Source: an uncultured Clostridia bacterium
Lineage (GTDB): Bacteria; Bacillota; Clostridia; TANB77; UBA1234
DNA: 9,860 nucleotides
NCBI GenBank assembly: GCA_934149305.1
Contig: CAKPEF010000028.1
Coordinates: forward strand, 1-9,860
Direction of reading: 5' to 3'
Position numbers and translations under genes: made by a program. Under the pieces are notes generated by a model, which worked only from the letters and a program-made list of their open reading frames with translations, made no database searches and was not told the DNA's origin. Shown one piece after another: positions 1-8,794 of this stretch (position 1 is the first letter of the stretch; each line of letters begins with the position of its first letter).

Positions 1-1061
1 TCAGAACTGATCATCGAGCTATTAACAAATCCTGCTGACATTACTGTACGAATAAACTCATTCCAATTTTCATAATCCAATACTTTATTCAATCCAGCTG
101 CTAACTCAGCAAAGCTTTGCTTTCTTAGCTCCATATCTATTCTTCCATCCGCACCTCTTTTTAAATCACTACCTCTTAATTTCATATATGCATATTTTAA
201 TCTTGCTCTTTTAAATGTAAAAGCCATTGTAGTTCTTATAATTTGTTGAGGTTTAACAGCAATTAATTTATTATATGCTTTTCCACCTTTTGAAGCATCA
301 GTTGATTCCTCACAAAAACATTCAATTCTATCTCTTAATTCTGGACAAGATACAGATATTAAAGTCATAATAAAATCATTTTCATTTAATTTAACTCCTC
401 CAGAATTCACTCTTGTAAATATATCTGCAACTGATTCTTCATCAACATCGCCATTTATTACTAAAGCATTTATAGGATAATCTCTTAGTTTTAACACTTC
501 TGATATAGATTCATCGATTAATTGTTCATCATCTTCTGTTAAGTTTTCTTCTCTCTTTTCTCTATATTCTTTTAAATTATCTATGAATTTATTTATAAAA
601 GCTCTACTTCTATTAACATTAGTATATATGTCACTTATATTGCTTATCCATTCAGGATTTCTTTCAGTAGACATATTCCAAACTGCAAACTCTTTTGTTA
701 TCGGATTGAATGATATTTTTATAGTTTTTCCACCTTCACTTATTTCTTTTCCTGTCATTACAGCATATAAAGAAGTAATTCTTTGTTGTCCATCTATAAT
801 AACATAATCTTGTCCATATGCAATTTTATCATCTTTACCAATAACTTTGTTTTCACCCTTTGCAGTATTTGATTGTGCTGCCCATAGCATTACAAATCCA
901 ATTGGATATCCTTTCATCATCGAATCTAATAAATATCTTATTTTATTTGGTTTCCATACAAAACCTCTTTGCAAATCAGGTAGGCCTAATTCGCCTTTAT
1001 TGGTCATATCTACCAATTGTTGTACTTGATACTCTGTTTTATGAAATAATTGATCTGCCAT
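1..1061 (-). CDS. DUF262 (GmrSD/ParB-like) domain protein, C-terminus outside window
   Basis: The minus frame is open from ATG 1061 to the left edge (353 full codons, no stop), so only the C-terminus is missing. The start is set by AGGAGGT at 1068-1074, 6 bases upstream. Visible DUF262 signatures: LPDLQRGFVW (residues 27-36), the DGQQR motif (90-94, followed by ITSLYAVM) and FTRVNSGG (215-222). In the family the DGQQR region is a ParB/Srx-like nucleotide-binding or NTPase site; GmrS/GmrSD-type proteins use it in Type IV restriction of modified phage DNA, often with a DUF1524 HNH nuclease at the C-terminus. That part is not visible here, so nuclease activity cannot be judged. It follows the metallopeptidase gene after a 112-base gap with no clear terminator and no strong promoter, so it may be the last gene of the hsd operon or have its own weak promoter. 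Family assignment is firm; function is inferred. Confidence 0.93.
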   Translation of the reverse strand, partial: MADQLFHKTEYQVQQLVDMTNKGELGLPDLQRGFVWKPNKIRYLLDSMMKGYPIGFVMLWAAQSNTAKGENKVIGKDDKIAYGQDYVIIDGQQRITSLYAVMTGKEISEGGKTIKISFNPITKEFAVWNMSTERNPEWISNISDIYTNVNRSRAFINKFIDNLKEYREKREENLTEDDEQLIDESISEVLKLRDYPINALVINGDVDEESVADIFTRVNSGGVKLNENDFIMTLISVSCPELRDRIECFCEESTDASKGGKAYNKLIAVKPQQIIRTTMAFTFKRARLKYAYMKLRGSDLKRGADGRIDMELRKQSFAELAAGLNKVLDYENWNEFIRTVMSAGFVNSSMISS

Positions 1062-1173
1062 AATTTTACCTCCTATAATTTATGCCACTCTATTAGCAAA
1101 ACATCCATATGTTTTCTGGGGAATTCTTTAAAATTATTATGAAAGTGTATTTTTTAATATGTCCAAAAATCCT

Positions 1174-1863
1174 TTAAAATTTATAACTTAATATTTGATT
1201 TAGTGATTCATGATACTCTTCCCACTTTGGACAATATTCATACATTAAATTTCTAAAATTTTCATTATGATTTCTTTCGATAAGATGCAACAATTCGTGT
1301 ATAACAACATATTGTATCTCTGAATCTTTCTTTTTAGCTAATTCTAAATTAAAATTAATTTCTTTTTTATCCGTGTTACAACTTCCCCATTTATTCTTCA
1401 TCTTTCTAATCGAATAACAATTAGATTTTACTCCAATTTTATCTTCCCATAATGGAATGAATTTTTTTAATTTATTTTCAAGATTTTCCTTATAGAAATA
1501 ATTCATTAATCTTTCTTTATTTTCCATACTTGAAGATTTTCTCACATACATCATCATTGTATTATTGTTTTCAATCTTTATCATCGGTGTATTAGAGTCA
1601 CATACTTTTAAAATATATCTTTTTCCATTTAAATAATGATCTTCTCCTGAAACATAACTTCTTTTCGCCATCCTATTCTGTTCTTTATACCTTTTTAATT
1701 GATTATTAATCCAATCTTCCTTGTATATAATCATTCTTTCTACTGTAGATATATCCATATTTTCTGGTATAGATGCCTTTATTGTTAAATCAGGATAGAC
1801 TTTTAAATTTATATTCTTTACCTGCTTTCTATTTACTTCTATGTCAAAGTTTTTTATTAACAT
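1174..1863 (-). CDS. YgjP/DUF45-type (M48-like) zinc metallopeptidase
   Basis: The protein has the paired signature of YgjP-like metal-dependent hydrolases: WGSC (residues 159-162 from ATG 1863) and the zinc site HELLH (189-193) with a third histidine six residues on (H199, in ERNHNENF). The N-terminal part (FDIEVNRKQVKNINLKV) is the usual beta-rich start of the family. No signal peptide or membrane segment is seen, so it should be cytoplasmic. The start is uncertain. ATG 1863 lies 5 bases after the hsdR stop, with AGGA 3 bases ahead and GAGAGG 12 bases ahead. ATG 1875 overlaps the hsdR stop but has its GAGAGG directly adjacent, which is poor spacing. A TTG at 1893 would give 239 residues but has only a weak ribosome site. 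Any of the three implies translational coupling to hsdR. Such peptidase genes are often seen beside hsdR in Type I loci; the substrate is unknown to me. Confidence 0.9.
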   Translation of the reverse strand: MLIKNFDIEVNRKQVKNINLKVYPDLTIKASIPENMDISTVERMIIYKEDWINNQLKRYKEQNRMAKRSYVSGEDHYLNGKRYILKVCDSNTPMIKIENNNTMMMYVRKSSSMENKERLMNYFYKENLENKLKKFIPLWEDKIGVKSNCYSIRKMKNKWGSCNTDKKEINFNLELAKKKDSEIQYVVIHELLHLIERNHNENFRNLMYEYCPKWEEYHESLNQILSYKF

Positions 1864-1868
1864 ATATC

Positions 1869-4800
1869 CTAACATCCTCTCGTATTTTTCCAAAGATTAA
1901 ATATTTCTTCTTCTTGATTCTCATTTTCAATCCACAAAGATAATTCTCTTTTAAATTCCCTTTGTTTCATTTTTGATTCCATGAAATCTCTTGAAATGTT
2001 TGAAGTTAAATAATCATATAACTGTATTGTTTTTTCTTCATTTTTATCAAGAATATCATATAATCCTCTTAATCTAATATTATGCATTGACTTTGGATAA
2101 TCTCCACTTGTTTCTGGGCTCTTTACTTTTTTTACAAGTTCAATTAATTTTTCTAAATATTCTTGATAATCAAGGCTTTGTTCTCTCTTCATTTTAATTA
2201 ATTCTTCAAGTAATTCAGACATCTTACTATAGTATCTTGGATTTTGATTTTTATTATTTATAATAGTTGATGCTATGTTGTTTTCTATAGCAAGAGCCAT
2301 TGCTCTTTTATTCTTTTTAAAACTTTCTGGCATAATTTTCGTTGCTTTATCTAATCCACTTGCAACTATAACATCTAACAATGTTGTTTCATCTAATTTA
2401 TATTGTGTTTCAGAGGTTTCTGCACTTATATAATTATCAATCATATATCGCATAGCACTATCATAATTTTTTAATTCTATATAGTCTCCTGCTGCTTTCA
2501 TTATTTCATCTCTAGCATTGTTATAATATTTTACAGCTTCTTTTATTTCTTTTATTTCTTCTTTAGTATAACCAGCTTTTGTCATTTCATCAGCAATATT
2601 TGTATATGATCTTACCAAATCAGAAACCGCATCATAAAATTCAATTCTTCTACTTTCAGTATTTTTCAATTTTTCCTCTCTAGACTCACTTATTGTATCC
2701 AGATCTTCTGCTACAAAATAATGTAACAATTCTAATGTCCCTTTGGGATTTTCTACTGGTTCACAAATAGATTTTACTTTTTTTAGTGCTTTATTTAATC
2801 TTTCACTTCCAAATTCTAATCTATTCTTTAATAATCCTGTTATATCTTCTTTATCAAAATTATCAAATGCTCCTGTAGTATAATCTTCAACTACTCCTTC
2901 AATGTTTTCAAATAAGTCTTTATAATCAACGATATATCCTAAATCTTTATCTTTGTCCAATCTATTTACTCTACAGATTGCTTGGAATAGTCCATGGTCT
3001 TGCATTTTTTTATCTATGTATAAATATGTTGCAGAAGGAGCATCAAATCCTGTTAATAATCTATCTACAACTATCAATACCTTCATCTCTGATGGAATAT
3101 GAATAAATTTATATATAGCATCATCTTCAAAACATTGTGTGTAATCATCATGCTCACTATCACTTCTTAATTTTGAATATCTATTCTTGTCCCACATTTT
3201 TTCATATACTTCATAAATTTTTTGCTTATCTGATAGCGTAAATTCACCATCTTCTTCGCCTTTTACATCTGAAATATATGGTGTATATGATGATACTATT
3301 GCACATTTAGTAAATCCTTTTGTTTGAAAGATCTCCCAATATCTACATGCTTCATATATTGAACTTGCAACTAACATTGCTGTACCTTTTCCTTGTTCAA
3401 GTCTTGGAATCTTTTCAAAGTCAAATATTATATCTTTTACTATTTCATCTAATCTTGATCCAGAACTTGTTACATTTTGTAATGTTCCCCATCTTTCTTT
3501 TAATTTCTGTTTTGCAAATTCATTTAATCCAGCTGTTTTAGCTTCAAACCATTCATCTATTTTTTCTGGTCTATTTATTCTTTGTTCAACATTTCTAGAT
3601 TCATAACATAAATCAACAACTATTCCATCTTTTACAGCCTGATCAAATTTGTATGTATGAATATATTTTCCGAATTTTTCTAATGTTGTTGCTTTTGATT
3701 TTTTCATCAATGGTGTTCCTGTAAAACCTATAAACGTTGCCTTTGGTAATATTCTTTTCATTTCATCATGTAACAATCCAGCTTGGCTTCTATGACATTC
3801 ATCTACAAAAACAAAAATATCACCTTTGGCAAAATATACTTCATTTTTATATTTTGTTAATTCTTTTACATAGTCTGCATAATTTTTATCTGAATCTTCA
3901 TCAACTGAACTTCCTACTTTATGTATTAATGAGCAAATTAATCTTCCTTTAGAATATTCATTTAATGATTGTAACAAATCATTACAGCTTTTTGCTCTAT
4001 ATATCGTTTCTCCAACATTACTAAACACATCTTCTATTTGTTTATCTAATTCTTTTCTATCAGTAAAAACTAATACTCTTGAATCATTAATATTTGCTAA
4101 TATCCATTTAGCAAGCAAAACCATTGATAAGGATTTTCCTGAACCTTGAGTATGCCATATAATTCCACTTTCATGTTTTTCTACATATTCTCTAGCATTA
4201 CTCACACCAAAATATTGATTATATCTTGGGACCTTTTTTATTCCGCCATCAAATATAATAAAATTATCAATTAAATCTATTAATCTTTCTTTCTCAAACA
4301 ATGAAATTAATTGCTGATCAATTAAGAAATCATTTTTATTAATTAAGCTATCAACTTTTTCATGTAATTCACCTATCGCTTTTATATCTTCAATCCATGT
4401 AAGATAATATTTAGCTGGTGTCAATGTTGTTGCATATTTCAAACCTTCTGTATCATTTCCTGCTATTACAAATTGAATAGTTGTAAAAAATCTTTCAATA
4501 AATAATGCTTTTTGATTATCTAAATTTTGTCTTATTCCTTCATTAATTGATACTGTACTTCTTTTTAATTCAATTACTCCAATAGCAATTCCATTAATAT
4601 AAATTACAATATCAGGTCTTTTTTCATTCTGCCCTTCAACAGTTACTTCTTCTGCTATATAGAAATCATTATTTGTATAGTCTTCGTAATCTATAAAATA
4701 TACTTTTTGTTCTTTCTCACCAACATATAAAGTAATTCCTGTACCATATTTAAGCATATTGTACACTTCTTTATTTACTTCATACAAAGATCTCGTTTCA

Positions 4801-5015
4801 TTATGAGCAACTTTTTTTAATTCTGCTATTGCTTTTTTTGCTATTTCTTCCGGATATTTTTTTATAAGAAATTTTAAAAGTAACTCTTCTTCTATATTTG
4901 AATTATTTTTTCTATCTTCAAAATTTCCAAGATAAGTGTAGTTTAATTTTTCTTCAAATATTTTATGTACTATTCTGTCTTGTGTTACTATTTCTAATTC
5001 ATTTACATTACTCAT
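1869..5015 (-). CDS. hsdR: Type I restriction enzyme R subunit (HsdR), translocase/endonuclease
   Basis: 1048 residues, normal length for HsdR. HsdR joins two HsdM and one HsdS, hydrolyses ATP to pull in unmethylated DNA and cuts it at a distance. Visible domains: an N-terminal PD-(D/E)xK nuclease with RPDIVIY (D135) and IELK (E149, K151); SF2 helicase Walker A TQGSGKS (289-295); DECH box (405-408) as motif II; TGTP (432-435) as motif III; LLTGFDAP (653-660) and QAICRVNR (678-685) as motifs V and VI; then a helical C-terminus that would bind the methyltransferase. All key residues are present and the frame is unbroken, so the enzyme looks functional. ATG 5015 overlaps the end of hsdS by 8 bases (ATGAGTAA) and has GTGAGG 7 bases upstream. 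The stop TAG (1871-1869) lies just before the peptidase start. Confidence 0.97.
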   Translation of the reverse strand: MSNVNELEIVTQDRIVHKIFEEKLNYTYLGNFEDRKNNSNIEEELLLKFLIKKYPEEIAKKAIAELKKVAHNETRSLYEVNKEVYNMLKYGTGITLYVGEKEQKVYFIDYEDYTNNDFYIAEEVTVEGQNEKRPDIVIYINGIAIGVIELKRSTVSINEGIRQNLDNQKALFIERFFTTIQFVIAGNDTEGLKYATTLTPAKYYLTWIEDIKAIGELHEKVDSLINKNDFLIDQQLISLFEKERLIDLIDNFIIFDGGIKKVPRYNQYFGVSNAREYVEKHESGIIWHTQGSGKSLSMVLLAKWILANINDSRVLVFTDRKELDKQIEDVFSNVGETIYRAKSCNDLLQSLNEYSKGRLICSLIHKVGSSVDEDSDKNYADYVKELTKYKNEVYFAKGDIFVFVDECHRSQAGLLHDEMKRILPKATFIGFTGTPLMKKSKATTLEKFGKYIHTYKFDQAVKDGIVVDLCYESRNVEQRINRPEKIDEWFEAKTAGLNEFAKQKLKERWGTLQNVTSSGSRLDEIVKDIIFDFEKIPRLEQGKGTAMLVASSIYEACRYWEIFQTKGFTKCAIVSSYTPYISDVKGEEDGEFTLSDKQKIYEVYEKMWDKNRYSKLRSDSEHDDYTQCFEDDAIYKFIHIPSEMKVLIVVDRLLTGFDAPSATYLYIDKKMQDHGLFQAICRVNRLDKDKDLGYIVDYKDLFENIEGVVEDYTTGAFDNFDKEDITGLLKNRLEFGSERLNKALKKVKSICEPVENPKGTLELLHYFVAEDLDTISESREEKLKNTESRRIEFYDAVSDLVRSYTNIADEMTKAGYTKEEIKEIKEAVKYYNNARDEIMKAAGDYIELKNYDSAMRYMIDNYISAETSETQYKLDETTLLDVIVASGLDKATKIMPESFKKNKRAMALAIENNIASTIINNKNQNPRYYSKMSELLEELIKMKREQSLDYQEYLEKLIELVKKVKSPETSGDYPKSMHNIRLRGLYDILDKNEEKTIQLYDYLTSNISRDFMESKMKQREFKRELSLWIENENQEEEIFNLWKNTRGC

Positions 5016-6162
5016 AATTCAACCTCACTTTCCCTGTTAGTAAATCTTCCATCATTCCTTCTTTTATTTTTTTGTATTTATCTAATTTTTGTTTTAGTAA
5101 ATCTAATTCATTATCTACATTTTGCAATATATATACTATCTCATCTTGTTCTCCTTTTTCTTCAGGAATATATATTGGTATATTTTCTATATTTTTTCCA
5201 TGCAAATGTATTATCGTTGTACCTTGTGCAACTTTTTCCACTTCTTTATACAAAATATTGGTAAACAAATAAGCTATATAAATAGGATTGATTTGTTTTT
5301 TGACTCTAACAATATTGATATCTCCACCTAATAACACACCATCTTCTTGAATCACGCACGCCTTAGCTAGATCTTTTCCTATAGTAGTTGTTGATCCGGG
5401 AATTAAAATGTCTCCTTTTTTAGAAATAGTTCCTACTTTTTCATTAGTAAATGATTCTACATTTGAAATCAATTCACTATATCTCGTAAATAATTCACCA
5501 TATAAAATACACTTATTATTTCCAGATTCACTTAATAATTCTTTAGATAATCCATTTCCTTTTGTTATCTCATTAGCTATGTTTTTTATTGTTGTATTAA
5601 TCCATTTCTTATTATAATTATTTATCCTTTTACTTCCTATCAAATAACTTTCTATCATAGCTTTTCTTATTCTACTTTTTTTATCAATTATTTTTTGTAA
5701 TGAATCTATTAAATTATCTATATTGGTTAAAGTATCAGCTATTGCTTTTTGCTCTTTAATATTTTCTATAATTTCAATATTATATCTTCCAATTTGGGGT
5801 GCAGTGAGTTGAGGAACTCCTGTACTTTCTTTTGCAAACCTGACTTTAAAATTAATAATATTCTTAATATATTCTAAATTTATTGCTTTCTTAGGTTTTA
5901 AAATCAATAATCTCCCAATAGGCATATATTTTTCATTTATTCTAGTTTCAGCATGTCCAATTGTTCCTCTTGCTGTAATTGTAATAGAATTATAATCGAC
6001 ATCATATTTTTTATAAAATCCAAATAATCCCTTCTCAGATAGCTGATTTGAATATACGGGATATTTATATTCTCCTTTTTTTGATATTGAATAATTTTCT
6101 TTTTTTATATCTCCACCTGCTGTTATTTCAAATAAATTAGATAATATTTCTTTTTTTAGCAT
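5008..6162 (-). CDS. hsdS: Type I restriction-modification specificity subunit (HsdS)
   Basis: 384 residues, typical for a full two-domain HsdS, which recognises a bipartite DNA sequence and holds HsdM. The layout is the classic pseudo-repeat. Target recognition domain 1 spans about residues 5-130 and ends in TGVPQLTAPQIGRYNI (114-129). The central conserved helix spans about 133-180. Target recognition domain 2 spans about 185-330 and ends in QGTTIIHLHGKNIENIPIYI (313-332). The second conserved helix spans about 335-378 with the usual C-terminal LLTGKVRL (374-381). The two domains are dissimilar, so two different half-sites are expected; the bases recognised cannot be read by eye. ATG 6162 overlaps the hsdM stop by 7 bases (ATGCTAA). 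Codons 2-5 contain a run of seven A. No second or silent hsdS and no recombinase gene are in the window, so there is no sign of specificity switching by inversion. Confidence 0.96.
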   Translation of the reverse strand: MLKKEILSNLFEITAGGDIKKENYSISKKGEYKYPVYSNQLSEKGLFGFYKKYDVDYNSITITARGTIGHAETRINEKYMPIGRLLILKPKKAINLEYIKNIINFKVRFAKESTGVPQLTAPQIGRYNIEIIENIKEQKAIADTLTNIDNLIDSLQKIIDKKSRIRKAMIESYLIGSKRINNYNKKWINTTIKNIANEITKGNGLSKELLSESGNNKCILYGELFTRYSELISNVESFTNEKVGTISKKGDILIPGSTTTIGKDLAKACVIQEDGVLLGGDINIVRVKKQINPIYIAYLFTNILYKEVEKVAQGTTIIHLHGKNIENIPIYIPEEKGEQDEIVYILQNVDNELDLLKQKLDKYKKIKEGMMEDLLTGKVRLNYE

Positions 6163-8549
6163 TGATATCCCATCCTTTCCAAATCTTTTAAAACTAAAGA
6201 CTCAAAATGAGATGTTTCCTTTACCAATTGATCTAATGTATTTTCATAATTTTCAACCACTGTTGTTATTTGATTAGACAAATCATATATTATATCAATG
6301 TATATATCTGCAAATCTATTTTCTAAATCCTTAAACCATTTTTTATTTATAATTAATTCTTTTGCTGTTGTTTCATTTAATGAGTCATATTTTTTAATTA
6401 TTAAATCATTTAGTTCTTCCTGAACTTTTTTAATATTTTTCTTTACATCCTTTTGCTTAGATAAATTATCTAACATTTCTTTTAATATAATTATACTTTC
6501 TTCTGATTCTTCTTTTATTTTATCTTTCATTAATTTTTCATTAACTTTATCTTCATCATTAAATATAGATTCATCTCCTGTGTTTTCTTCGATTTTTGAT
6601 TCAAATTCCTGTATTAAATAATTTAGTTCATTATTTAATTCATCTAATTTATTAGCATATTCTTTAAAGTATTCTTTTACAACAATATTTTTTGGTAATA
6701 AATCCGATTCAAATTCATTTTTCTTCATTTTTCCATTCTTATCTTGTCCATAAATTAATTTTGGAATCCATCCATTTTCAATAATTAAATGTAAATCATC
6801 TTTTAATGTATTGTTATAATATTCCATCAAAAATTCATATGCTTCATATTTATTTATTAATTTATCATCCTCAAAGATATTTAAAATATCATTAGACAAT
6901 TGTTCAATTAAGTCTTTTACTCTTGTTTCGATATTTACATTGTATAATTTATCTTTGCTTTCTTCTTGCCATCTAATAACTTTTTCTATTAAATTTTCAA
7001 AATATGCAATAAATTCTTTTGAACCACTTATCTTTTCATTTATTTTTTCTTTATTTATTGCTAAATCTAAATATCCTTTCTTTTTGTTTTTCTTGAACAA
7101 TTCTTTTTTTAAGTTTGGTGCTACACTCCAATATTGACTTAATTTTTCAATATCTAATTCTGGTATTCCTCCAAGTAAGTGTGCTCTTATATCTTGTATT
7201 GTTTCCTCATCAGACGAATCTATATATCTAGGAATATTCAAGTTATACTCTTCTTTTTCTATTTCTTTCATTGTTATAATTCTAGAATATTTTTCTTCTT
7301 CTATCCTACCTAAATATGTATCAGTAATTTTCTTTATATCTTCTTCTCTTAATTTATTTTTATTTCCGTCTTTAACAAAATATTTACTTGCATCTATCAT
7401 AAAGATATCTTTTCTATTAATAGCTTCTTTTTTATCTAAAATTATTATACAAGCAGGTATTCCTGTTCCATAAAATAAGTTTGGTGGAAGTCCTATAATT
7501 CCTTCAATTAGTCCACTTTTCAGTAATTTTTTTCTAATTATTTCTTCTTGTCCACCTCTAAAAAGTACACCATGAGGAAGTATAATTGCACCACGACCAT
7601 TTGTTGGATCCATTGATTTTATCATATGTAACAAAAAAGCATAATCTGCACAATTTTCTGGTGGCATACCAAATCCTGTAAATCTTCCATATTCTTTTTC
7701 TGCACCCAAATCGCTACTCCATTTTTTTACTGAAAATGGTGGATTAGCTACACAAAAATCAAAAGTTCTAATATTTCCATTTTCAATATATCTTGGATTT
7801 GTTAATGTGTTTCCATCTTTGATTTGTGCTGTTGCATTTCCATGTAAAAACATATTCATAACACAAAGACCAGCTGTATTAGTATCTTTTTCTTGACCAT
7901 ATAGATATACTTTTGTGCCTTCTTTTGTTTCATTACCAGCTTTTATTAATAGTGATCCAGAACCACATGCCATATCATATACTTCAATAGGGCTCTTGGT
8001 CGATTTATTAATTTTCAATATTTTAGCCATAATTCTAGATACTTCGGATGGTGTGTAAAATTGTCCTTTACTCTTTCCCGCTTCAGAAGCAAATTGTTTC
8101 ATTAAATATTCATAAGCATCTCCCAAAACATCATTATCATCCGCTCTATTATTACTAAAATCTAATTCTGGGTCTTGAAATATTTCAACTAAACCTGTTA
8201 AAGCATCTATCATATCTTTGCCTTTTCCAAGTTTATTTTCATCATTGAAATCAACAACATCTATTACATTTTGTAAATCATTTTCTTCTGCTATCTTTGC
8301 TAAAATCTTATTAAATTCTTCACCTATATTTTTCTTTCCCTTTAGTGAAATCATAGTATTAAAATTTGCATCTTCAGGTACTTCGATTAATGAACTTTTT
8401 TTATGGTAATATTTATCTGTTATAACCTTCATAAATAATATTATTAAAACATAATCTTTATATTGTGTTGCATCCATTCCTCCTTTACTTCTTAATGTAT
8501 TACAACTATCCCATAATTTACTATATAAAATACTCTTTTTTACTGCCAT
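6156..8549 (-). CDS. hsdM: Type I N6-adenine DNA methyltransferase (HsdM), long form
   Basis: 797 residues from ATG 8549. HsdM transfers a methyl group from S-adenosylmethionine to adenine N6 in the site chosen by HsdS. Visible: N-terminal HsdM helical bundle (about 1-140), GQFYTP (162-167), SAM-binding motif I DMACGSGSLL (192-201), catalytic motif IV NPPF (269-272), and the core ending near YNLNIPRYID (435-444). About 310 residues follow that are absent from short HsdMs such as the roughly 520-530-residue enterobacterial ones. This tail is Lys/Glu-rich and helical with likely coiled coil, ending KWFKDLENRF...LKDLERMGYQC. Similar tails occur in a known group of about 800-residue HsdMs, so it is read as that subtype and not as a fusion. 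The start is fixed by AGGAGG at 8557-8562, 7 bases upstream; an in-frame ATG at 8588 would overlap the preceding gene and lacks such a site. Confidence 0.96.
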   Translation of the reverse strand: MAVKKSILYSKLWDSCNTLRSKGGMDATQYKDYVLIILFMKVITDKYYHKKSSLIEVPEDANFNTMISLKGKKNIGEEFNKILAKIAEENDLQNVIDVVDFNDENKLGKGKDMIDALTGLVEIFQDPELDFSNNRADDNDVLGDAYEYLMKQFASEAGKSKGQFYTPSEVSRIMAKILKINKSTKSPIEVYDMACGSGSLLIKAGNETKEGTKVYLYGQEKDTNTAGLCVMNMFLHGNATAQIKDGNTLTNPRYIENGNIRTFDFCVANPPFSVKKWSSDLGAEKEYGRFTGFGMPPENCADYAFLLHMIKSMDPTNGRGAIILPHGVLFRGGQEEIIRKKLLKSGLIEGIIGLPPNLFYGTGIPACIIILDKKEAINRKDIFMIDASKYFVKDGNKNKLREEDIKKITDTYLGRIEEEKYSRIITMKEIEKEEYNLNIPRYIDSSDEETIQDIRAHLLGGIPELDIEKLSQYWSVAPNLKKELFKKNKKKGYLDLAINKEKINEKISGSKEFIAYFENLIEKVIRWQEESKDKLYNVNIETRVKDLIEQLSNDILNIFEDDKLINKYEAYEFLMEYYNNTLKDDLHLIIENGWIPKLIYGQDKNGKMKKNEFESDLLPKNIVVKEYFKEYANKLDELNNELNYLIQEFESKIEENTGDESIFNDEDKVNEKLMKDKIKEESEESIIILKEMLDNLSKQKDVKKNIKKVQEELNDLIIKKYDSLNETTAKELIINKKWFKDLENRFADIYIDIIYDLSNQITTVVENYENTLDQLVKETSHFESLVLKDLERMGYQC

Positions 8550-8556
8550 TATTATT

Positions 8557-8562
8557 CCTCCT
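8557..8562 (-). promoter_or_regulatory. hsdM ribosome binding site fused to upstream stop codon
   Basis: AGGAGG, 7 bases before ATG 8549. Its first two bases are the AG of the TAG stop (8563-8561) of the small upstream gene, so ribosomes finishing that gene stop on the hsdM ribosome site. This decides the hsdM start and suggests translational coupling. Confidence 0.85.
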
Positions 8563-8791
8563 ATTTTTTCTTCCACTCTAAGTTGCATCCAATGATGTCT
8601 GCAATTTCTTTTACCTCTGTGTATTTAATTGTTTCTCTTCTAATTTTATTTAATATATTAGATTCTGTTGTCATCTTTTTATTTTCTAATTTTCTTCTCC
8701 TATTCATTTCATTTATAACTTCTTTAAATTTCCAACCATTTAAAGATAAATTGCCCTTTATTTCATTATGAGTATTGTTTTCTTTTTTCAA
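8561..8791 (-). CDS. Small putative helix-turn-helix protein, first gene of the hsd operon
   Basis: 76 residues, strongly basic, with no membrane or export signal. The C-terminal half (about residues 22-76, FKEVINEMNRR...ESNILNKIRRETIKYTEVKEIADIIGCNLEW) has the helix pattern of short Cro/XRE-like DNA-binding domains: a recognition-like helix around 42-52 and a closing EIADIIG helix. The first 20 residues are polar and probably disordered. The start is TTG 8791, supported by a ten-base AGGAGGTGAT ribosome site; the only nearby ATG (8796) is out of frame and stops after two codons, and the next in-frame ATG is codon 29. It lies 11 bases before hsdM, and its stop forms part of the hsdM ribosome site. 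The place and size fit a controller of the operon, but regulation is inferred from fold pattern and context only. A structural or anti-restriction role is possible. Confidence 0.75.
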   Translation of the reverse strand: MKKENNTHNEIKGNLSLNGWKFKEVINEMNRRRKLENKKMTTESNILNKIRRETIKYTEVKEIADIIGCNLEWKKK

Positions 8792-8794
8792 GAC

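Noticed and set aside
583..1063. Short plus-strand frames at 583-807, 847-1029 and 860-1063
   Set aside because: They lie inside the DUF262 gene on the other strand, have hydrophobic-biased, low-complexity products and lack ribosome sites.
1098..1115. Hairpin AAAACAT/ATGTTTT between the peptidase and DUF262 genes as a terminator
   Set aside because: Seven AT-rich pairs and no U-tract on either strand, so termination is not supported.
3320..3952. Plus-strand frames inside hsdR (3320-3541, 3737-3952)
   Set aside because: Antisense to conserved HsdR motifs; Leu/Phe/His-rich products typical of reversed AT-rich coding DNA.
5072..5617. Plus-strand frames inside hsdS
   Set aside because: Antisense shadows of a recognised gene with no ribosome site; Cys/Ser/Phe-rich products.
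6151..6157. Run of seven A/T at the start of hsdS as a phase-variation switch
   Set aside because: Runs of seven are common in this AT-rich window (for example within hsdR near 3003-3009); nothing marks this one as special.
5008..6162. Shuffling hsdS locus
   Set aside because: Only one hsdS, no inverted hsdS copies and no invertase gene are present in the window.
8550..8588. Upstream ATG at 8588 as the hsdM start
   Set aside because: It overlaps the small gene and lacks a ribosome site, whereas ATG 8549 has AGGAGG at 7 bases and gives the usual HsdM N-terminus.
8583..8771. Plus-strand frame opposite the small HTH gene
   Set aside because: The minus frame has an ideal ribosome site and operon context; the plus frame has neither.
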